Of a stretch of 51,428 bases of DNA, positions 1 through 8,419 are shown piece by piece (positions within the stretch are counted from its first letter, which is position 1; each line of letters begins with the position of its first letter). This DNA is from Frankiales bacterium (GTDB lineage: Bacteria > Actinomycetota > Actinomycetes > Mycobacteriales > Jatrophihabitantaceae), in contig JAOPUZ010000061.1 of NCBI GenBank assembly GCA_025966315.1, forward strand, positions 1 to 51,428, in the 5' to 3' direction. The position numbers and the translations under genes are program-made. A model generated the notes under the pieces. That model saw only the letters and a program-made list of their open reading frames with translations, did not search any database and had not been told where the DNA came from.

Positions 1-624
1 GTGGGCCAGCCGGTGAATACGCGACCAGTCTTCCCAGTGGGTGTTGTGGTCCACGATCTGCTTGCGGACCTCCCAGTCGAAGATCTCGGCGCCCCCGCCG
101 GTCAACGATTCCAGGCCGGCGTCGATCAACTCGTCCAGGATCTCGTCGGCGGAAAGCCCGCTGATCTCTTCGAAGTAGTGGACCTCGGTCGCGGTGAACG
201 CCTTCAGCGCCACCTCGGGCAGCACGGATTTCAGCTCGCGCAGCACCCGCGGGTAGTACTTCCACGGCAACGTCGGGTGCAGCCCGTTGACGATGTGCAG
301 CTCGGTCAGCCCGTCGCCGCGCATCGCGCTGGCCAACTCGACCGCCTCTTCGACGCGCATCGTGTACGCATCCTTGGCGCCAGGCTTGCGCTCGAACGAG
401 CAGTACGCGCAGGACGCCCGGCAGACATTGGTCAGGTTCAGATGCCGGTTCACGTTGAAGTACACGGCGTTGCCGTTCTTTTTCGTCCGGACGCCGTGCG
501 CCTGCGCACCCAGCCAGGCCAGGTCGTCACATTCGTAGAGATCGACCCCGTCCTGATAGGACAGCCGCTCACCGGCAGCAATCTTGGCGGACAGTTCATC
601 CTTGCGCGCGAGGCTCCACACCAT
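1..624 (-). CDS. mqnE: Aminofutalosine synthase MqnE (3' part missing)
   Basis: Radical SAM enzyme of the futalosine menaquinone pathway; it joins 3-[(1-carboxyvinyl)oxy]benzoate to the adenosyl part of SAM. The visible 208 codons hold the N-terminal half, with the CxxxCxxC iron-sulfur motif (CRASCAYC, Cys68/72/75) followed by FERKPGAKDAYTM, and the HIVNGLHPTLPW and EEISGLSADEILDELIDAGL stretches typical of MqnE rather than MqnC. The start chosen is ATG at 622-624; an in-frame ATG at 655-657 would add 11 residues with no family resemblance and run to the start of the divergent gene at 656. The C-terminal part lies outside the window. Nearby ubiX, mqnP and mqnL genes on the same strand supply later pathway steps. 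Confidence 0.95.
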   Translation of the reverse strand, partial: MVWSLARKDELSAKIAAGERLSYQDGVDLYECDDLAWLGAQAHGVRTKKNGNAVYFNVNRHLNLTNVCRASCAYCSFERKPGAKDAYTMRVEEAVELASAMRGDGLTELHIVNGLHPTLPWKYYPRVLRELKSVLPEVALKAFTATEVHYFEEISGLSADEILDELIDAGLESLTGGGAEIFDWEVRKQIVDHNTHWEDWSRIHRLAH

Positions 625-655
625 GCCGCCCAGCCTACGTGGCAAGCTCGAACGC

Positions 656-1273
656 ATGTACGTGCCCAGCCACTTCGCCGTCGATCCCGATGAGGCGCGA
701 GCACAACTGGCGGCTGGTGTCGCCGGCAACCTCGTGACGCCCACGGCCCAGGGTTTGCAGGCGACGTTCTTGCCCCTGCTGCTGTCCGAGGACGGCCGCG
801 CCATGCTCGGGCATGTGGCCCGGAACAATCCGCACTGGCAAGCCATCCCGAGCGGCGACTCGTTGCTCATCATCGACGGGCCGGACGCCTACGTGTCGCC
901 GAGCTATTACCCCAGCAAGCAGACCAACGGCCGGGTTGTGCCGACCTGGAACTACGTCACGCTGCAGGTGCACGGGTCGTTCATCGTGCACGACGACCCC
1001 GAATGGCTACGCACCTTCGTCACCCGGTTGACCGACTGGCATGAGTCGGGCCTCGACCAGCCCTGGTCGGTCACCGATGCGCCGCCGGATTATCTCGACG
1101 GCATGCTGCGAGCCATCGTGGGCATCGAGTTGCAGATCACCCGGATCGAGGGCAAGGCCAAGCTGAGCCAGAACCGGCCAGCCGCCGACCGCGCGGGCAC
1201 GATCGAGGGATTGACGCGGCAGGGCTCGCCAGCTGCGGTGGCCGTCGCGGAACAGATGCGCACGCTCGGCTGA
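656..1273 (+). CDS. PaiB-like FMN-binding split-barrel protein
   Basis: 205-residue protein of the PaiB/FMN-binding negative regulator family. It opens with MYVPSHFAVD, the usual start of this family, and carries the family landmarks GHVARNNPHW, VPTWNY, IVGIELQITRIEGK and KLSQNRP. Members fold as a flavin-binding split barrel; Bacillus PaiB was described as a repressor of sporulation and protease genes, but the biochemical role of most members is unknown. ATG 656 was chosen over an upstream in-frame start at 584 because the extra residues would overlap mqnE. It is divergent from mqnE with about 31 bp between the two starts, and its stop lies 13 bp from the convergent Lrp gene. Confidence 0.85.
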   Translation: MYVPSHFAVDPDEARAQLAAGVAGNLVTPTAQGLQATFLPLLLSEDGRAMLGHVARNNPHWQAIPSGDSLLIIDGPDAYVSPSYYPSKQTNGRVVPTWNYVTLQVHGSFIVHDDPEWLRTFVTRLTDWHESGLDQPWSVTDAPPDYLDGMLRAIVGIELQITRIEGKAKLSQNRPAADRAGTIEGLTRQGSPAAVAVAEQMRTLG

Positions 1274-1286
1274 GCACGCCCCGGGA

Positions 1287-1754
1287 TCACTCCTCGGCGG
1301 GACGGGCGGGCTGCACCCGGCCCTCGAAGCGAGTGGACAGCACCACCGTCGATCGGGTCCGGCCGACGCCGGGGATCTTCGACATCCGCCGGATCGCTCG
1401 CTCCAGCCCGTTCACGTCCGCGATCCGCAGCTTGACCATGAACGATTCTTCGCCGGCCACGAACCAGCAGTCCTCGACGGAGGACAGGCCGGCCAACGCG
1501 CCGGCCACCGAATCCTCATCCGCCGTCTCGGTCAGGAAGACGCCGACCAGCGCGGTCATCGTGTATCCGAGAGCGAGCGGATCAATCGCGGCGTGGTAGC
1601 CGGTGATAATGCCGGCCGATTCGAGCTTGCCAACGCGCTCGTGCACGGCCGGCGCGGACAGGCCAACCACCCGGGCCAATTCGGCGTACGTCGCGCGGGC
1701 ATTGCTGCGCAAGGCATCAAGGATGGCACGGTCCACCGCGTCCAAGCTGCTCAT
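1287..1754 (-). CDS. Lrp/AsnC family transcriptional regulator
   Basis: 155 residues with the standard two-part Lrp/AsnC layout. An N-terminal helix-turn-helix spans residues 5-55 (LDAVDRAILDAL, TYAELARVVGLSAPAVHERV, GIITGYHAAID) and a C-terminal RAM ligand-binding domain covers about 65-145 (VGVFLTE, DCWFVAGEESFMVKLRIAD). These proteins form dimers and octamers and respond to amino acids or related small molecules. It lies between ubiX and mqnE on the same strand; as I recall, a Lrp-type gene occupies the same place in the Streptomyces futalosine cluster, so control of menaquinone genes is a fair guess but not shown. The effector cannot be read from the sequence. Confidence 0.9.
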   Translation of the reverse strand: MSSLDAVDRAILDALRSNARATYAELARVVGLSAPAVHERVGKLESAGIITGYHAAIDPLALGYTMTALVGVFLTETADEDSVAGALAGLSSVEDCWFVAGEESFMVKLRIADVNGLERAIRRMSKIPGVGRTRSTVVLSTRFEGRVQPARPAEE

Positions 1755-1820
1755 CGACTCACGAAGCTCACTACGCCAACCCAGACATGCGGTTCAGTCT
1801 GGCACGGGCATGACCAGTGC

Positions 1821-2444
1821 TCAGCGGGCCGCGCCGAGTTCGCCCGTCCACCGAGTGATCAACGAATGCGGCACGCCCAGCACGTCGAGCACCTTGGCGG
1901 CGACGAAATCGACCAGCTGTTGGACGGATTTGGCGCCGGCGTAGAACGCCGGGCTGGCCGGCAACACGACCGCGCCCGCCTCGTCGAGCTCGAGCAGATG
2001 CCGCAGCGTCGACCGGGTGTAAGGCGTTTCACGCGGGACGACGACCAGCGGCCGGCGCTCCTTGATCGTCACGTCGGCGGCGCGTTGCAACAGATCCTTG
2101 CTGAGCCCGATGGCGATGCCGGCCACGGCGGCCGTCGACGCCGGCACCACGACCATGCCGCGCGCGAGGTAGGACCCGCTGGCCGGTCCCGCCCCGAGAT
2201 CGCCGGCCGGCCAGTACCGGAGGTCGGCCGCAGCCAGATCCCGATCGAGCCAGCGGGACAGATCCTCGGCCCAGTGCTGGTCCCGGAACGAAATGCCGGT
2301 CTCGTCGAGCAAGGTCAACCGCGCGGCCCGCGACACCACCAGATCGACCGGCTCGCCGGCGTCCAGCAGGCCGCCGATCACCGCGCGGGCGTACGGCGTG
2401 CCCGAGGCTCCCGAGACTCCGATCACCCAGGGCCGGCGGGTCAC
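1821..2444 (-). CDS. ubiX: UbiX family flavin prenyltransferase (menaquinone pathway)
   Basis: Makes prenylated FMN, the cofactor of the UbiD-type decarboxylase encoded at 3822-5276. 207 residues, normal family length. The N-terminal FMN-binding motif GVSGASGTPYARAVIGGLLD, the central VVVPASTAAVAGIAIGLSKDLL and the PLVVVPRETPYT segment are diagnostic. The GTG start at 2442-2444 overlaps the mqnP stop codon by four bases (GTGA), indicating translational coupling; a longer reading frame upstream runs through mqnP in another frame and is not used. In the futalosine pathway the UbiX-like member has been called MqnM. Confidence 0.93.
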   Translation of the reverse strand: MTRRPWVIGVSGASGTPYARAVIGGLLDAGEPVDLVVSRAARLTLLDETGISFRDQHWAEDLSRWLDRDLAAADLRYWPAGDLGAGPASGSYLARGMVVVPASTAAVAGIAIGLSKDLLQRAADVTIKERRPLVVVPRETPYTRSTLRHLLELDEAGAVVLPASPAFYAGAKSVQQLVDFVAAKVLDVLGVPHSLITRWTGELGAAR

Positions 2445-3361
2445 GTGCGCAGACCGTTGACGACTAGGTCGATGAGTGCGAACAGGAACAGCTGGATGCC
2501 CACGAAGCCGTTGGCGGTGAAGAACGCCCGGTTCACCCGCGACAGGTCGTCGGCCCGCACGATCCGGTGCTCGTAGACCAGCACCCCGGCGGTGACGGCC
2601 AACCCGACCCAGAAGATCGGGCCGAGCCCCGCGGTCGCCGCAAACCAGCCGTAGCAGCCGACCGTGACCAGGTGGGTCACGCTCGACCAGCGCAGTGCCG
2701 CCGGGATGCCGTACCGGGCCGGGAAGGAGCGCGAACCGATCTGCCGGTCGATCTCGGCGTCCTGGCAGGAGTAGATCAGGTCGAAACCGCCGATCCAGGT
2801 GCCCACGGCCAGACCGAGCGCGACGGCGGGCCAGGCGAAGTGGCCGGTGACACCCATCCAGGCACCGATCGGCGCGACGGCCTGGGCCAAGCCGAGCAGC
2901 ACCTGCGGGAAGTCGGTGAATCGCTTGCCGTAGGAGTACAGCACCAGGAAGAAGATCGCGATCGGCGACAGCAGCAACGGCAATCGGCCCAGGGCCGCGG
3001 CCGAAGCCAGGAAGATGGCCAGGGCCACGACGAGCCCGGTCCATGCGGTGCCCAAGGACAGCTCGCCGGTCACGAGCTCGCGCCGAGCGGTACGCGGATT
3101 CAATGCATCAAAGCCGCGATCAAGGATCCGATTGGCCGCCATCGCCACCGTCCGGGCGGACACCATCGCGACGATGATCAGCAGCAACTGACCCCAATGC
3201 ACGGACCGGGTCTGGCGCCACATCGCGGTGAACGCGGCCATCAGCGCGAAGGGCAGCGCGAACACCGAATGCTCGATCATCACCAGCCGCAGGAAAGCTC
3301 GAATCCGGTTCGGGCTGTGCGACGGATCGAACGGTCCGACGGAAGCAGCGGAGCTCGACAC
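2441..3361 (-). CDS. mqnP: UbiA family prenyltransferase, MqnP-type
   Basis: Integral membrane enzyme that attaches the polyprenyl tail to the dihydroxy-naphthoate ring in menaquinone synthesis. About 306 residues with repeated hydrophobic helices. Both aspartate-rich motifs of the UbiA superfamily are present: NRILDRGFDALN early and QDAEIDRQIGSR later, which bind the Mg-diphosphate of the donor. GTG 3359-3361 was chosen: upstream in-frame sequence would run over the divergent gene at 3428, and a CAGACT hexamer lies six bases upstream. The stop overlaps the ubiX start, so mqnP-ubiX form a coupled pair. Confidence 0.92.
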   Translation of the reverse strand: MSSSAASVGPFDPSHSPNRIRAFLRLVMIEHSVFALPFALMAAFTAMWRQTRSVHWGQLLLIIVAMVSARTVAMAANRILDRGFDALNPRTARRELVTGELSLGTAWTGLVVALAIFLASAAALGRLPLLLSPIAIFFLVLYSYGKRFTDFPQVLLGLAQAVAPIGAWMGVTGHFAWPAVALGLAVGTWIGGFDLIYSCQDAEIDRQIGSRSFPARYGIPAALRWSSVTHLVTVGCYGWFAATAGLGPIFWVGLAVTAGVLVYEHRIVRADDLSRVNRAFFTANGFVGIQLFLFALIDLVVNGLRT

Positions 3362-3414
3362 CCCGCCAGTCTGCCAGTTGGCCGCATTCGGTGATGAGCG
3401 GCGCAGTGGCCGCG

Positions 3415-3420
3415 TAGATT
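3415..3420 (+). promoter_or_regulatory. Probable -10 element, leaderless YjbR gene
   Basis: TAGATT is followed by seven bases and the ATG at 3428. This spacing places the transcription start at or next to the start codon. No good -35 is visible. Confidence 0.4.
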
Positions 3421-3427
3421 GCCGCCC

Positions 3428-3817
3428 ATGATGACGCTTCAGGATGCCGCCCGGCTCGCCCTGGCGCTGCCGGAAGCAGTCGAGCAGGAGCGTCGCGGCA
3501 ACCGAGCCTGGTCGGTGGGTACGAAGGCTTTCGCCTGGGAACGGCCGTTCAGCAAAGCCGACGTCAAACGCTTCGGTCAGGAAACGCCGCCCGCCGGCCC
3601 GATCCTCGCCGTCCGGGTCGCGGACCTGGCCGAGAAGGAAGCCGTACTCGCCGCCGATCGCAAAGCGCTGTTCACGATCCCGCACTTCGACGGGTTCCCC
3701 GCGGTGCTGATCCAGTTGGACCTGGTCAGCGAGAAAGCGCTTCGCGAGGCCTTGATCGATGGTTGGCTCGCCTGCGCGCCGCCGACGCTGGCCGAGCGTT
3801 ACCTCGCCGAACAGTAG
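3428..3817 (+). CDS. YjbR/MmcQ family protein
   Basis: 129-residue protein of the YjbR (MmcQ, DUF419) family, which has a CyaY-like fold and no established biochemical role; DNA binding has been proposed for some members. Family signs are LALALPEAVEQ near the N-terminus, KAFAWERPF, ILAVRVADLAEKEAVLAADR and the HFDGFPAVLIQL strand, ending with EALIDGWLACAP. Two ATGs stand in tandem at 3428 and 3431; the first is used. Its stop lies four bases from the stop of the convergent UbiD gene, so no terminator separates them. It splits mqnP from mqnL, which suggests insertion into the menaquinone cluster rather than a shared pathway. Confidence 0.8.
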   Translation: MMTLQDAARLALALPEAVEQERRGNRAWSVGTKAFAWERPFSKADVKRFGQETPPAGPILAVRVADLAEKEAVLAADRKALFTIPHFDGFPAVLIQLDLVSEKALREALIDGWLACAPPTLAERYLAEQ

Positions 3818-3821
3818 CCAG

Positions 3822-5276
3822 TCAGCTCAGGCCGTACTCACGCCAGCGGCGATCGACGAGGGCCAGCGTTGCCTCGTCCAGCACGCATTCGGCCGGCCAG
3901 CCGCCATCGCGGTGGTAACCCTCGGTCGGCAGCTTCCGGGTCGCGTCGATGCCGAGCTTGCCACCGTAGAACTGCTCGTACGAGGCATGGTCGAGATGAT
4001 CGACCGGCCCGGTCATGTGCACCACGTCGTGGTCGTAGTCGACGTTGCCGAATGCCCGCCAGGCCACTTCGGTGTAGTCGTGGACGTTGCAGTCGGCGTC
4101 GACGACGACGATCAGTTTTGTGAGCGACATCAACCCGGCCCCCCAGATGGCGTGCATCACCTTGTGGGCGTGCTTGGGAAAACGCTTGTCGATCGAGACG
4201 ATCGCGCAGTTGTGGAACACCCCGGCGGTGGGCAGGTCGTAGTCGACGATCTCCGGGACGGTCAGCCGGATCAGCGGCAGGAAGATCCGTTCGGTCGCCT
4301 TGCCGAGCGGGCCGTCCTCCTGCGGCGGCCGGCCGACGATGATCGACTGGTAGATCGGGTCCTTGCGCATGGTCATGGTGTCGATGTGCACGAACGGAAA
4401 CGGCTCGACCGGGGTATAGAAGCCGGTGTGGTCGCCGAACGGGCCCTCGGGTAGGCGCTGCCCCGGTTCCACCCAGCCTTCCAATACAACCTGGGCCGCC
4501 GCGGGTACCTGCAGCGGGACGTACAGGCAGTCGACCATTTCAACCCGATCCTTCTGCAGGAAGCCGGCAAACAGGTACTCGTCGATCTCAGCCGGCAACG
4601 GAGCCGATGCCGCGTAGGTGACCGCCGGTGGGCAGCCGAACGCGATGGCCACTGGCAACCGCTCACCGCGGCGCTCGGCAATCGCGGCGTGGGACGTGGA
4701 GTCCTTGTGAATCTGCCAATGCAGGCTGACCGTGCGGGCGTCCTGCTGCTGCAGGCGGTACATGCCCAGATTCCGGGCCCCGGTGTCCGGGTGCTTGGTG
4801 TGGGTCAGGCCCAGGTTCAGGAAGATGCCGCCGTCCTCGGGCCACGCGCGCAGGCCCGGCAGCAGGTTGAGGTCGACGTCGTCACCGCGCAGCACCACCT
4901 CCTGGCAGGGTGCCTTCTTCACGTGCTTGGGCGGCACGTTCCGCAGCTGGGCCGCCTTGATCAGGGCGTCGCGGAAGCCGCCCAACCCTTGCGGCATCTC
5001 GGGCTTGAGCAGGTCCGCGATCCGCTCGCCGATCTCGCCGAGGTCCTGCACGCCCAACGCCTGGGCCATCCGCGACGGCGTACCGAACAGGTTCATCAGC
5101 AACGGCATCCGGCCCCGCGACGGGTTCTCGAACAACAGCGCCGGGCCACCCTCGCGTACGACACGGGTCACGATGCCGGTGACCTCGAGATCCGGGTCGA
5201 CCACGGCCTTGATCCGGACCAGCTCACCGCTTCGTTCGAGCGCGGTCACGAAGTCGGCCAGATCGGTGTACGTCAC
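3822..5276 (-). CDS. mqnL: UbiD family decarboxylase, menaquinone pathway (MqnL-type)
   Basis: Prenyl-FMN-dependent decarboxylase of 484 residues, the usual UbiD length, acting on the naphthoate carboxylate in futalosine-route menaquinone synthesis with cofactor from UbiX. Characteristic segments are TDLADFVTALERSGELVRI at the N-terminus, DGGIFLNLGLTHTKHPDTG, LHWQIHKDSTSH, AIAFGCPPAV, EGPFGDHTGFYTPVEPFPF and VVDADCNVHDYTEVAWRAFG. The GTG start at 5274-5276 is preceded by a GATACT hexamer seven bases upstream, consistent with a leaderless message. UbiD homologues also serve in ubiquinone and aromatic catabolism; the neighbouring mqnE, mqnP and ubiX favour menaquinone. Confidence 0.93.
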   Translation of the reverse strand: MTYTDLADFVTALERSGELVRIKAVVDPDLEVTGIVTRVVREGGPALLFENPSRGRMPLLMNLFGTPSRMAQALGVQDLGEIGERIADLLKPEMPQGLGGFRDALIKAAQLRNVPPKHVKKAPCQEVVLRGDDVDLNLLPGLRAWPEDGGIFLNLGLTHTKHPDTGARNLGMYRLQQQDARTVSLHWQIHKDSTSHAAIAERRGERLPVAIAFGCPPAVTYAASAPLPAEIDEYLFAGFLQKDRVEMVDCLYVPLQVPAAAQVVLEGWVEPGQRLPEGPFGDHTGFYTPVEPFPFVHIDTMTMRKDPIYQSIIVGRPPQEDGPLGKATERIFLPLIRLTVPEIVDYDLPTAGVFHNCAIVSIDKRFPKHAHKVMHAIWGAGLMSLTKLIVVVDADCNVHDYTEVAWRAFGNVDYDHDVVHMTGPVDHLDHASYEQFYGGKLGIDATRKLPTEGYHRDGGWPAECVLDEATLALVDRRWREYGLS

Positions 5277-5283
5277 GTGATCA

Positions 5284-5300
5284 AGTATCCGTTCTACTGT
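5284..5300. promoter_or_regulatory. Back-to-back -10 elements in a 30-bp divergent promoter region
   Basis: On the minus strand GATACT (5284-5289) lies seven bases from the GTG of mqnL. On the plus strand TACTGT (5295-5300) lies six bases from the ATG at 5307. The two start codons are only 30 bases apart, so the two promoters must overlap. Confidence 0.4.
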
Positions 5301-5306
5301 GGTGGC

Positions 5307-5696
5307 ATGACGCTAAGACTCGGCGGCCTGATTGTCGTGATCGGGGTCGTGATGTGGTTGTGGGCGATGTTCGACGTGCTCACCACGCGAGCCGAGCACG
5401 TCCGGGCGCTGCCCAAATTCCTGTGGGTGCTGATCATCGTGGTGTTCTTCGAGATCGGCGCGGTCGCCTGGTTCATCTTCGGCCGCGCCCGGGTCAGCCC
5501 CGACGGCCGGGCCGCTCGACCGGCACCGTTGTTCGGCGGCCGCAACGACGCCCAGGACGAAGGCCCGTTCCGCCGCTCCTTGCGTCCGCGCGACGGCTCG
5601 AACAACCCATTCCCCGGTCCCGGCACCCGGCCCAAAAACACCGCGGGACGACCGGTCGGCCCGGACGACGATCCCGACTTCCTGCGGGGTCTCTGA
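5307..5696 (+). CDS. Small membrane protein with PLDc_N-type N-terminus
   Basis: 129 residues. Two transmembrane helices occupy the first half (about residues 5-25, GGLIVVIGVVMWLWAMFDVL, and 40-62, FLWVLIIVVFFEIGAVAWFI), separated by a short loop with LTTRAEHVRALPK. This W-x-x-x-D-V...LPK...W...V...P-G/E-x-G-A-x-x-W-F layout matches the PLDc_N domain, a two-helix module also found before cardiolipin synthase domains; no catalytic domain follows. The rest is a proline/arginine-rich, probably disordered cytoplasmic tail ending DDDPDFLRGL. Such stand-alone proteins are common in actinobacteria and their function is unknown. The downstream convergent gene is ccsB. Confidence 0.75.
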   Translation: MTLRLGGLIVVIGVVMWLWAMFDVLTTRAEHVRALPKFLWVLIIVVFFEIGAVAWFIFGRARVSPDGRAARPAPLFGGRNDAQDEGPFRRSLRPRDGSNNPFPGPGTRPKNTAGRPVGPDDDPDFLRGL

Positions 5697-5751
5697 TCCG
5701 GACTAGCTGTCCCGACCAGCTGTCCCCGACTAGCTCACATTCAAGCCGGCC

Positions 5752-6840
5752 TCAGTTCAAGCCGGCGTATGAGTGCAGCCCCGAGATCACGATGTTGACC
5801 ACGAAGAAGTTGAACGTCAACGCAGCGAAGCCGAGCAGGTTGATGTAGCCAGCGCGACTGCCTTTCCAGCCGGCGGTGGCCCGGGCGTGCAGATACATCG
5901 CGTAGATGACCCAGGCGATGAACGCCCAGGTCTCTTTCGGATCCCAGCCCCAGTACCGGCCCCAGGCCGCTTCGGCCCAGATGGCTCCGAAGATCACCCC
6001 CGCGGTGTAGATCGGGAATGCGAAAGCCACCGTCCGGTAAGCCGCCTTGTCCAGGCTGTCCGAACCCGGCAGCCGGGCGCCGAGCCGGGCGATCCGGCCG
6101 AGGTCCGGCTGCACCGCGACGGACCCGCCCGCGCCGCTGGCTCCGTCGCCGGCCGACAGCTCCGATACGGCCGACAGGGCCACGACCCGCTCGTACCGGC
6201 TCCGGATCAGGAACAAGATCGTCATGGCCGCCGAGACCATCAGGATGCCTTCTGCGGTGGCCACCGAGGACACGTGAATGGCCAGCCAGTAGGACTGCAA
6301 CGCCGGCACCAGCTTGGTGGCCTTCGTGTACAGGGTGCCGGCCAGGAACATCACCAGCAGCACCGGCAGCATCACGAACAGCCCCAGGTAGCGCAGGCTC
6401 GGCAGCTTGATCAACAACGCCAGCCACGACACCACCGCGATCAGGCCCACGACCAGGGTGAATTCGTACATGTTGCCCCACGGCACCCGATCCACCGCGA
6501 CGCCCCGGATCACGAGACAGGACAGGTGGATCAGACCGCCCAGGATCGTCAACACCAGCGCCAGCACACCCCACCGATCACCGGACGGGCGCGAGGTCTC
6601 GATCCGTCCCGCTCCGACCGACCAACCGCCACCGGCCGTGGGGCTGGTTGTGGGGCCGGCTCCAACGCTCGTGGACACCGAGGCCATCGCGGGCCGCCCC
6701 ACCGGTGAGGTGGAAGCCACCTTTCCCTTACGTCCGAAGGCATATTCGCCGGTGTAACAGACCACCGCGAGCATGTACATACCGGTTGCGGCAGCCCACA
6801 ACCCTTCCGATAACTGGGCGAGACCAGTGTTGACGGCCAT
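5752..6840 (-). CDS. ccsB: Cytochrome c biogenesis protein CcsB (CcsA/ResC family)
   Basis: Heme-handling subunit of System II cytochrome c maturation; with ResB it moves heme across the membrane and attaches it to apocytochrome c. 362 residues with about eight membrane helices. The tryptophan-rich signature WGRYWGWDPKETWAFIAWV and the following conserved segment MYLHARATAGWKG are present, and the C-terminus has NIVISGLHSYAG. The start is ATG 6838-6840, one base after the resB stop; the longer open frame to 7068 lies within resB. A low-complexity Gly/Ser/Thr loop (about residues 45-90) follows the first helix. Fourth and last gene of resA-ccdA-resB-ccsB. Confidence 0.95.
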   Translation of the reverse strand: MAVNTGLAQLSEGLWAAATGMYMLAVVCYTGEYAFGRKGKVASTSPVGRPAMASVSTSVGAGPTTSPTAGGGWSVGAGRIETSRPSGDRWGVLALVLTILGGLIHLSCLVIRGVAVDRVPWGNMYEFTLVVGLIAVVSWLALLIKLPSLRYLGLFVMLPVLLVMFLAGTLYTKATKLVPALQSYWLAIHVSSVATAEGILMVSAAMTILFLIRSRYERVVALSAVSELSAGDGASGAGGSVAVQPDLGRIARLGARLPGSDSLDKAAYRTVAFAFPIYTAGVIFGAIWAEAAWGRYWGWDPKETWAFIAWVIYAMYLHARATAGWKGSRAGYINLLGFAALTFNFFVVNIVISGLHSYAGLN

Positions 6841-6841
6841 C

Positions 6842-8419
6842 TCAGTCCTTTCCGGCGCTGATCCCGACCGGCAGGTCGGCAGGTTCGGCGTTGAGGGCAG
6901 TACGCAGTGCAGCGAGCACGGACTCGAATTCGGTATGGAAGTTTCCGGCGTCGGTACGGGCCAGGCCGCCGACCTCGACCAGGGTACGAGAACCCTCGAC
7001 GTCCTCGACCCGCAGGCGTACCCACAAGCGACGGCGGCGGACGGCGAGCGAGCCGAGCAAACCGGCAACCATGAGCACCGCCACGATCAGCAGCGCGAAC
7101 TGGGTCGGATCGTGGGACACCTGAAGCGTCACCCACTGCTTGTAACCGTCGAAGGTGATCGTCGTCCCGTCCGGCAGCGTCATCACGTTCTTGTACTTGC
7201 CGTTCGTGCCCAGGCTGAGGTTCTGCAGGCCAACCTGCTTCATCTTCGACGTGTTCAGCGAGTACACGGACTGGGCGACGCCATCGCCCAGACTGGTGTC
7301 ACCGGTGAACGCGATCACCGCCAGCACAGGATTGTTGATCTGGGGCGACCCCGAGACTATGACGCCGTTGCCCCGGTCCACCGGGTCCGGCGCAAACAGC
7401 CCCTGGATCCCGAGATCGGTGCCGTTCGGCCCCAGCCCCTGGAACTTGAACGCCCCCTCGCTGGTGTACACCGCGTCCTGGGGCAGGAACGTTTCGGTAT
7501 CGGTGGTGACCCGGCCGTCCGGGCTACGAACCGTGACGGTCGGAGCGAAGCCGTGGTTGAGCAGGTAGACCCGGTCGCCTTCCAAGCGCAGCGGGTGGTT
7601 CACCGTGATCACGTCGTGCTCAGGCGCGCCGTTCAACCCCTGCGAGTACGTCACGTCAGCCTTGAACTGCTCGGCCGTGCCGTCCGGGCGGTAGGTCGCG
7701 ACGAAGGAGTTGAGGTCGTCGATACAGAACTTCGCCAGCTTCTCGGTGCTCACAGCCCGGCCCAGATGTAGCGAGTCGTACACCGGCGCGGTGTTACAAA
7801 AGCCGGGGCCCTGCTGAACGATGACCGATCCCTGGTAACTCAGCAGCCGGCCGGCCGCGATCAGCACCAGCGCGACCAGCAGCGACACGTGAAAGACGAG
7901 GTTGCCGGCTTCCCGGCTGTAGCCCTTCTCCGCCGAGATCGCCAGCCGGTTCGGGCCGGTCGCCTGTTCCTCGACCCGCAGCGCGTTACGCCAGCGCGGC
8001 CGCAAAGTCGACCGGACGGCGGCAGCGGCCCGCTCGGGATCGAGCCGGGTCACGAACGCCGCGTTCTCGGACAGCCGGGACAGGTGACGAGGTGCGGCGA
8101 TCGGTTTGGCCCGCAGCGCCTTGGCGTACACGGTGATCCGCGGGATGAGACAGCCGATCAGCGACAGCCAGAGCAGCAGGTAGACCGCGACGAACCAGAT
8201 CGAGCCGAAGACGTCGAACGCGCCGATCTTGTCGAGGAAGTTGCCCCACGACCCGTGACTGTCCAAGTAGCTCTGCACCTTGGGCGGGTTCAGGGGTCGC
8301 TGGGGCAGCAACGAACCCGGCACGGCGGCCAGCGCAAGCAGGAACAGCAACACCAGCGCGGTACGCATCGAGGTGAGCTGGCGCCAGCCCCGCCGGATGA
8401 TCCGTCTCGGGCTGGCCAC
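6842..8419 (-). CDS. resB: Cytochrome c biogenesis protein ResB
   Basis: Membrane partner of CcsB in System II cytochrome c maturation. 525 residues: three N-terminal helices (RTALVLLFLLALAAVPGSLL, the segment with WFVAVYLLLWLSLIGCLIPR, and LVFHVSLLVALVLIAAGRLL), then a large extracytoplasmic domain, and a final helix near residue 455 (FALLIVAVLMVAGLLGSLAV). The family mark PGSLLPQRPLNPPKV is clear. GTG 8417-8419 shares one base with the ccdA stop (TAGTG), so translation is coupled; the open frame extending to 8485 lies inside ccdA. Confidence 0.93.
   Translation of the reverse strand: MASPRRIIRRGWRQLTSMRTALVLLFLLALAAVPGSLLPQRPLNPPKVQSYLDSHGSWGNFLDKIGAFDVFGSIWFVAVYLLLWLSLIGCLIPRITVYAKALRAKPIAAPRHLSRLSENAAFVTRLDPERAAAAVRSTLRPRWRNALRVEEQATGPNRLAISAEKGYSREAGNLVFHVSLLVALVLIAAGRLLSYQGSVIVQQGPGFCNTAPVYDSLHLGRAVSTEKLAKFCIDDLNSFVATYRPDGTAEQFKADVTYSQGLNGAPEHDVITVNHPLRLEGDRVYLLNHGFAPTVTVRSPDGRVTTDTETFLPQDAVYTSEGAFKFQGLGPNGTDLGIQGLFAPDPVDRGNGVIVSGSPQINNPVLAVIAFTGDTSLGDGVAQSVYSLNTSKMKQVGLQNLSLGTNGKYKNVMTLPDGTTITFDGYKQWVTLQVSHDPTQFALLIVAVLMVAGLLGSLAVRRRRLWVRLRVEDVEGSRTLVEVGGLARTDAGNFHTEFESVLAALRTALNAEPADLPVGISAGKD

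Noticed and set aside
1-693. 230-codon plus-strand frame at the window start
   Set aside because: Antisense to mqnE, whose radical SAM motif is clear on the minus strand.
5701-5760. Tandem repeat between the PLDc_N-type gene and ccsB
   Set aside because: AGCTGTCCC and TTCAAGCCGG each occur twice, but units are irregular in length and spacing; too weak to call.
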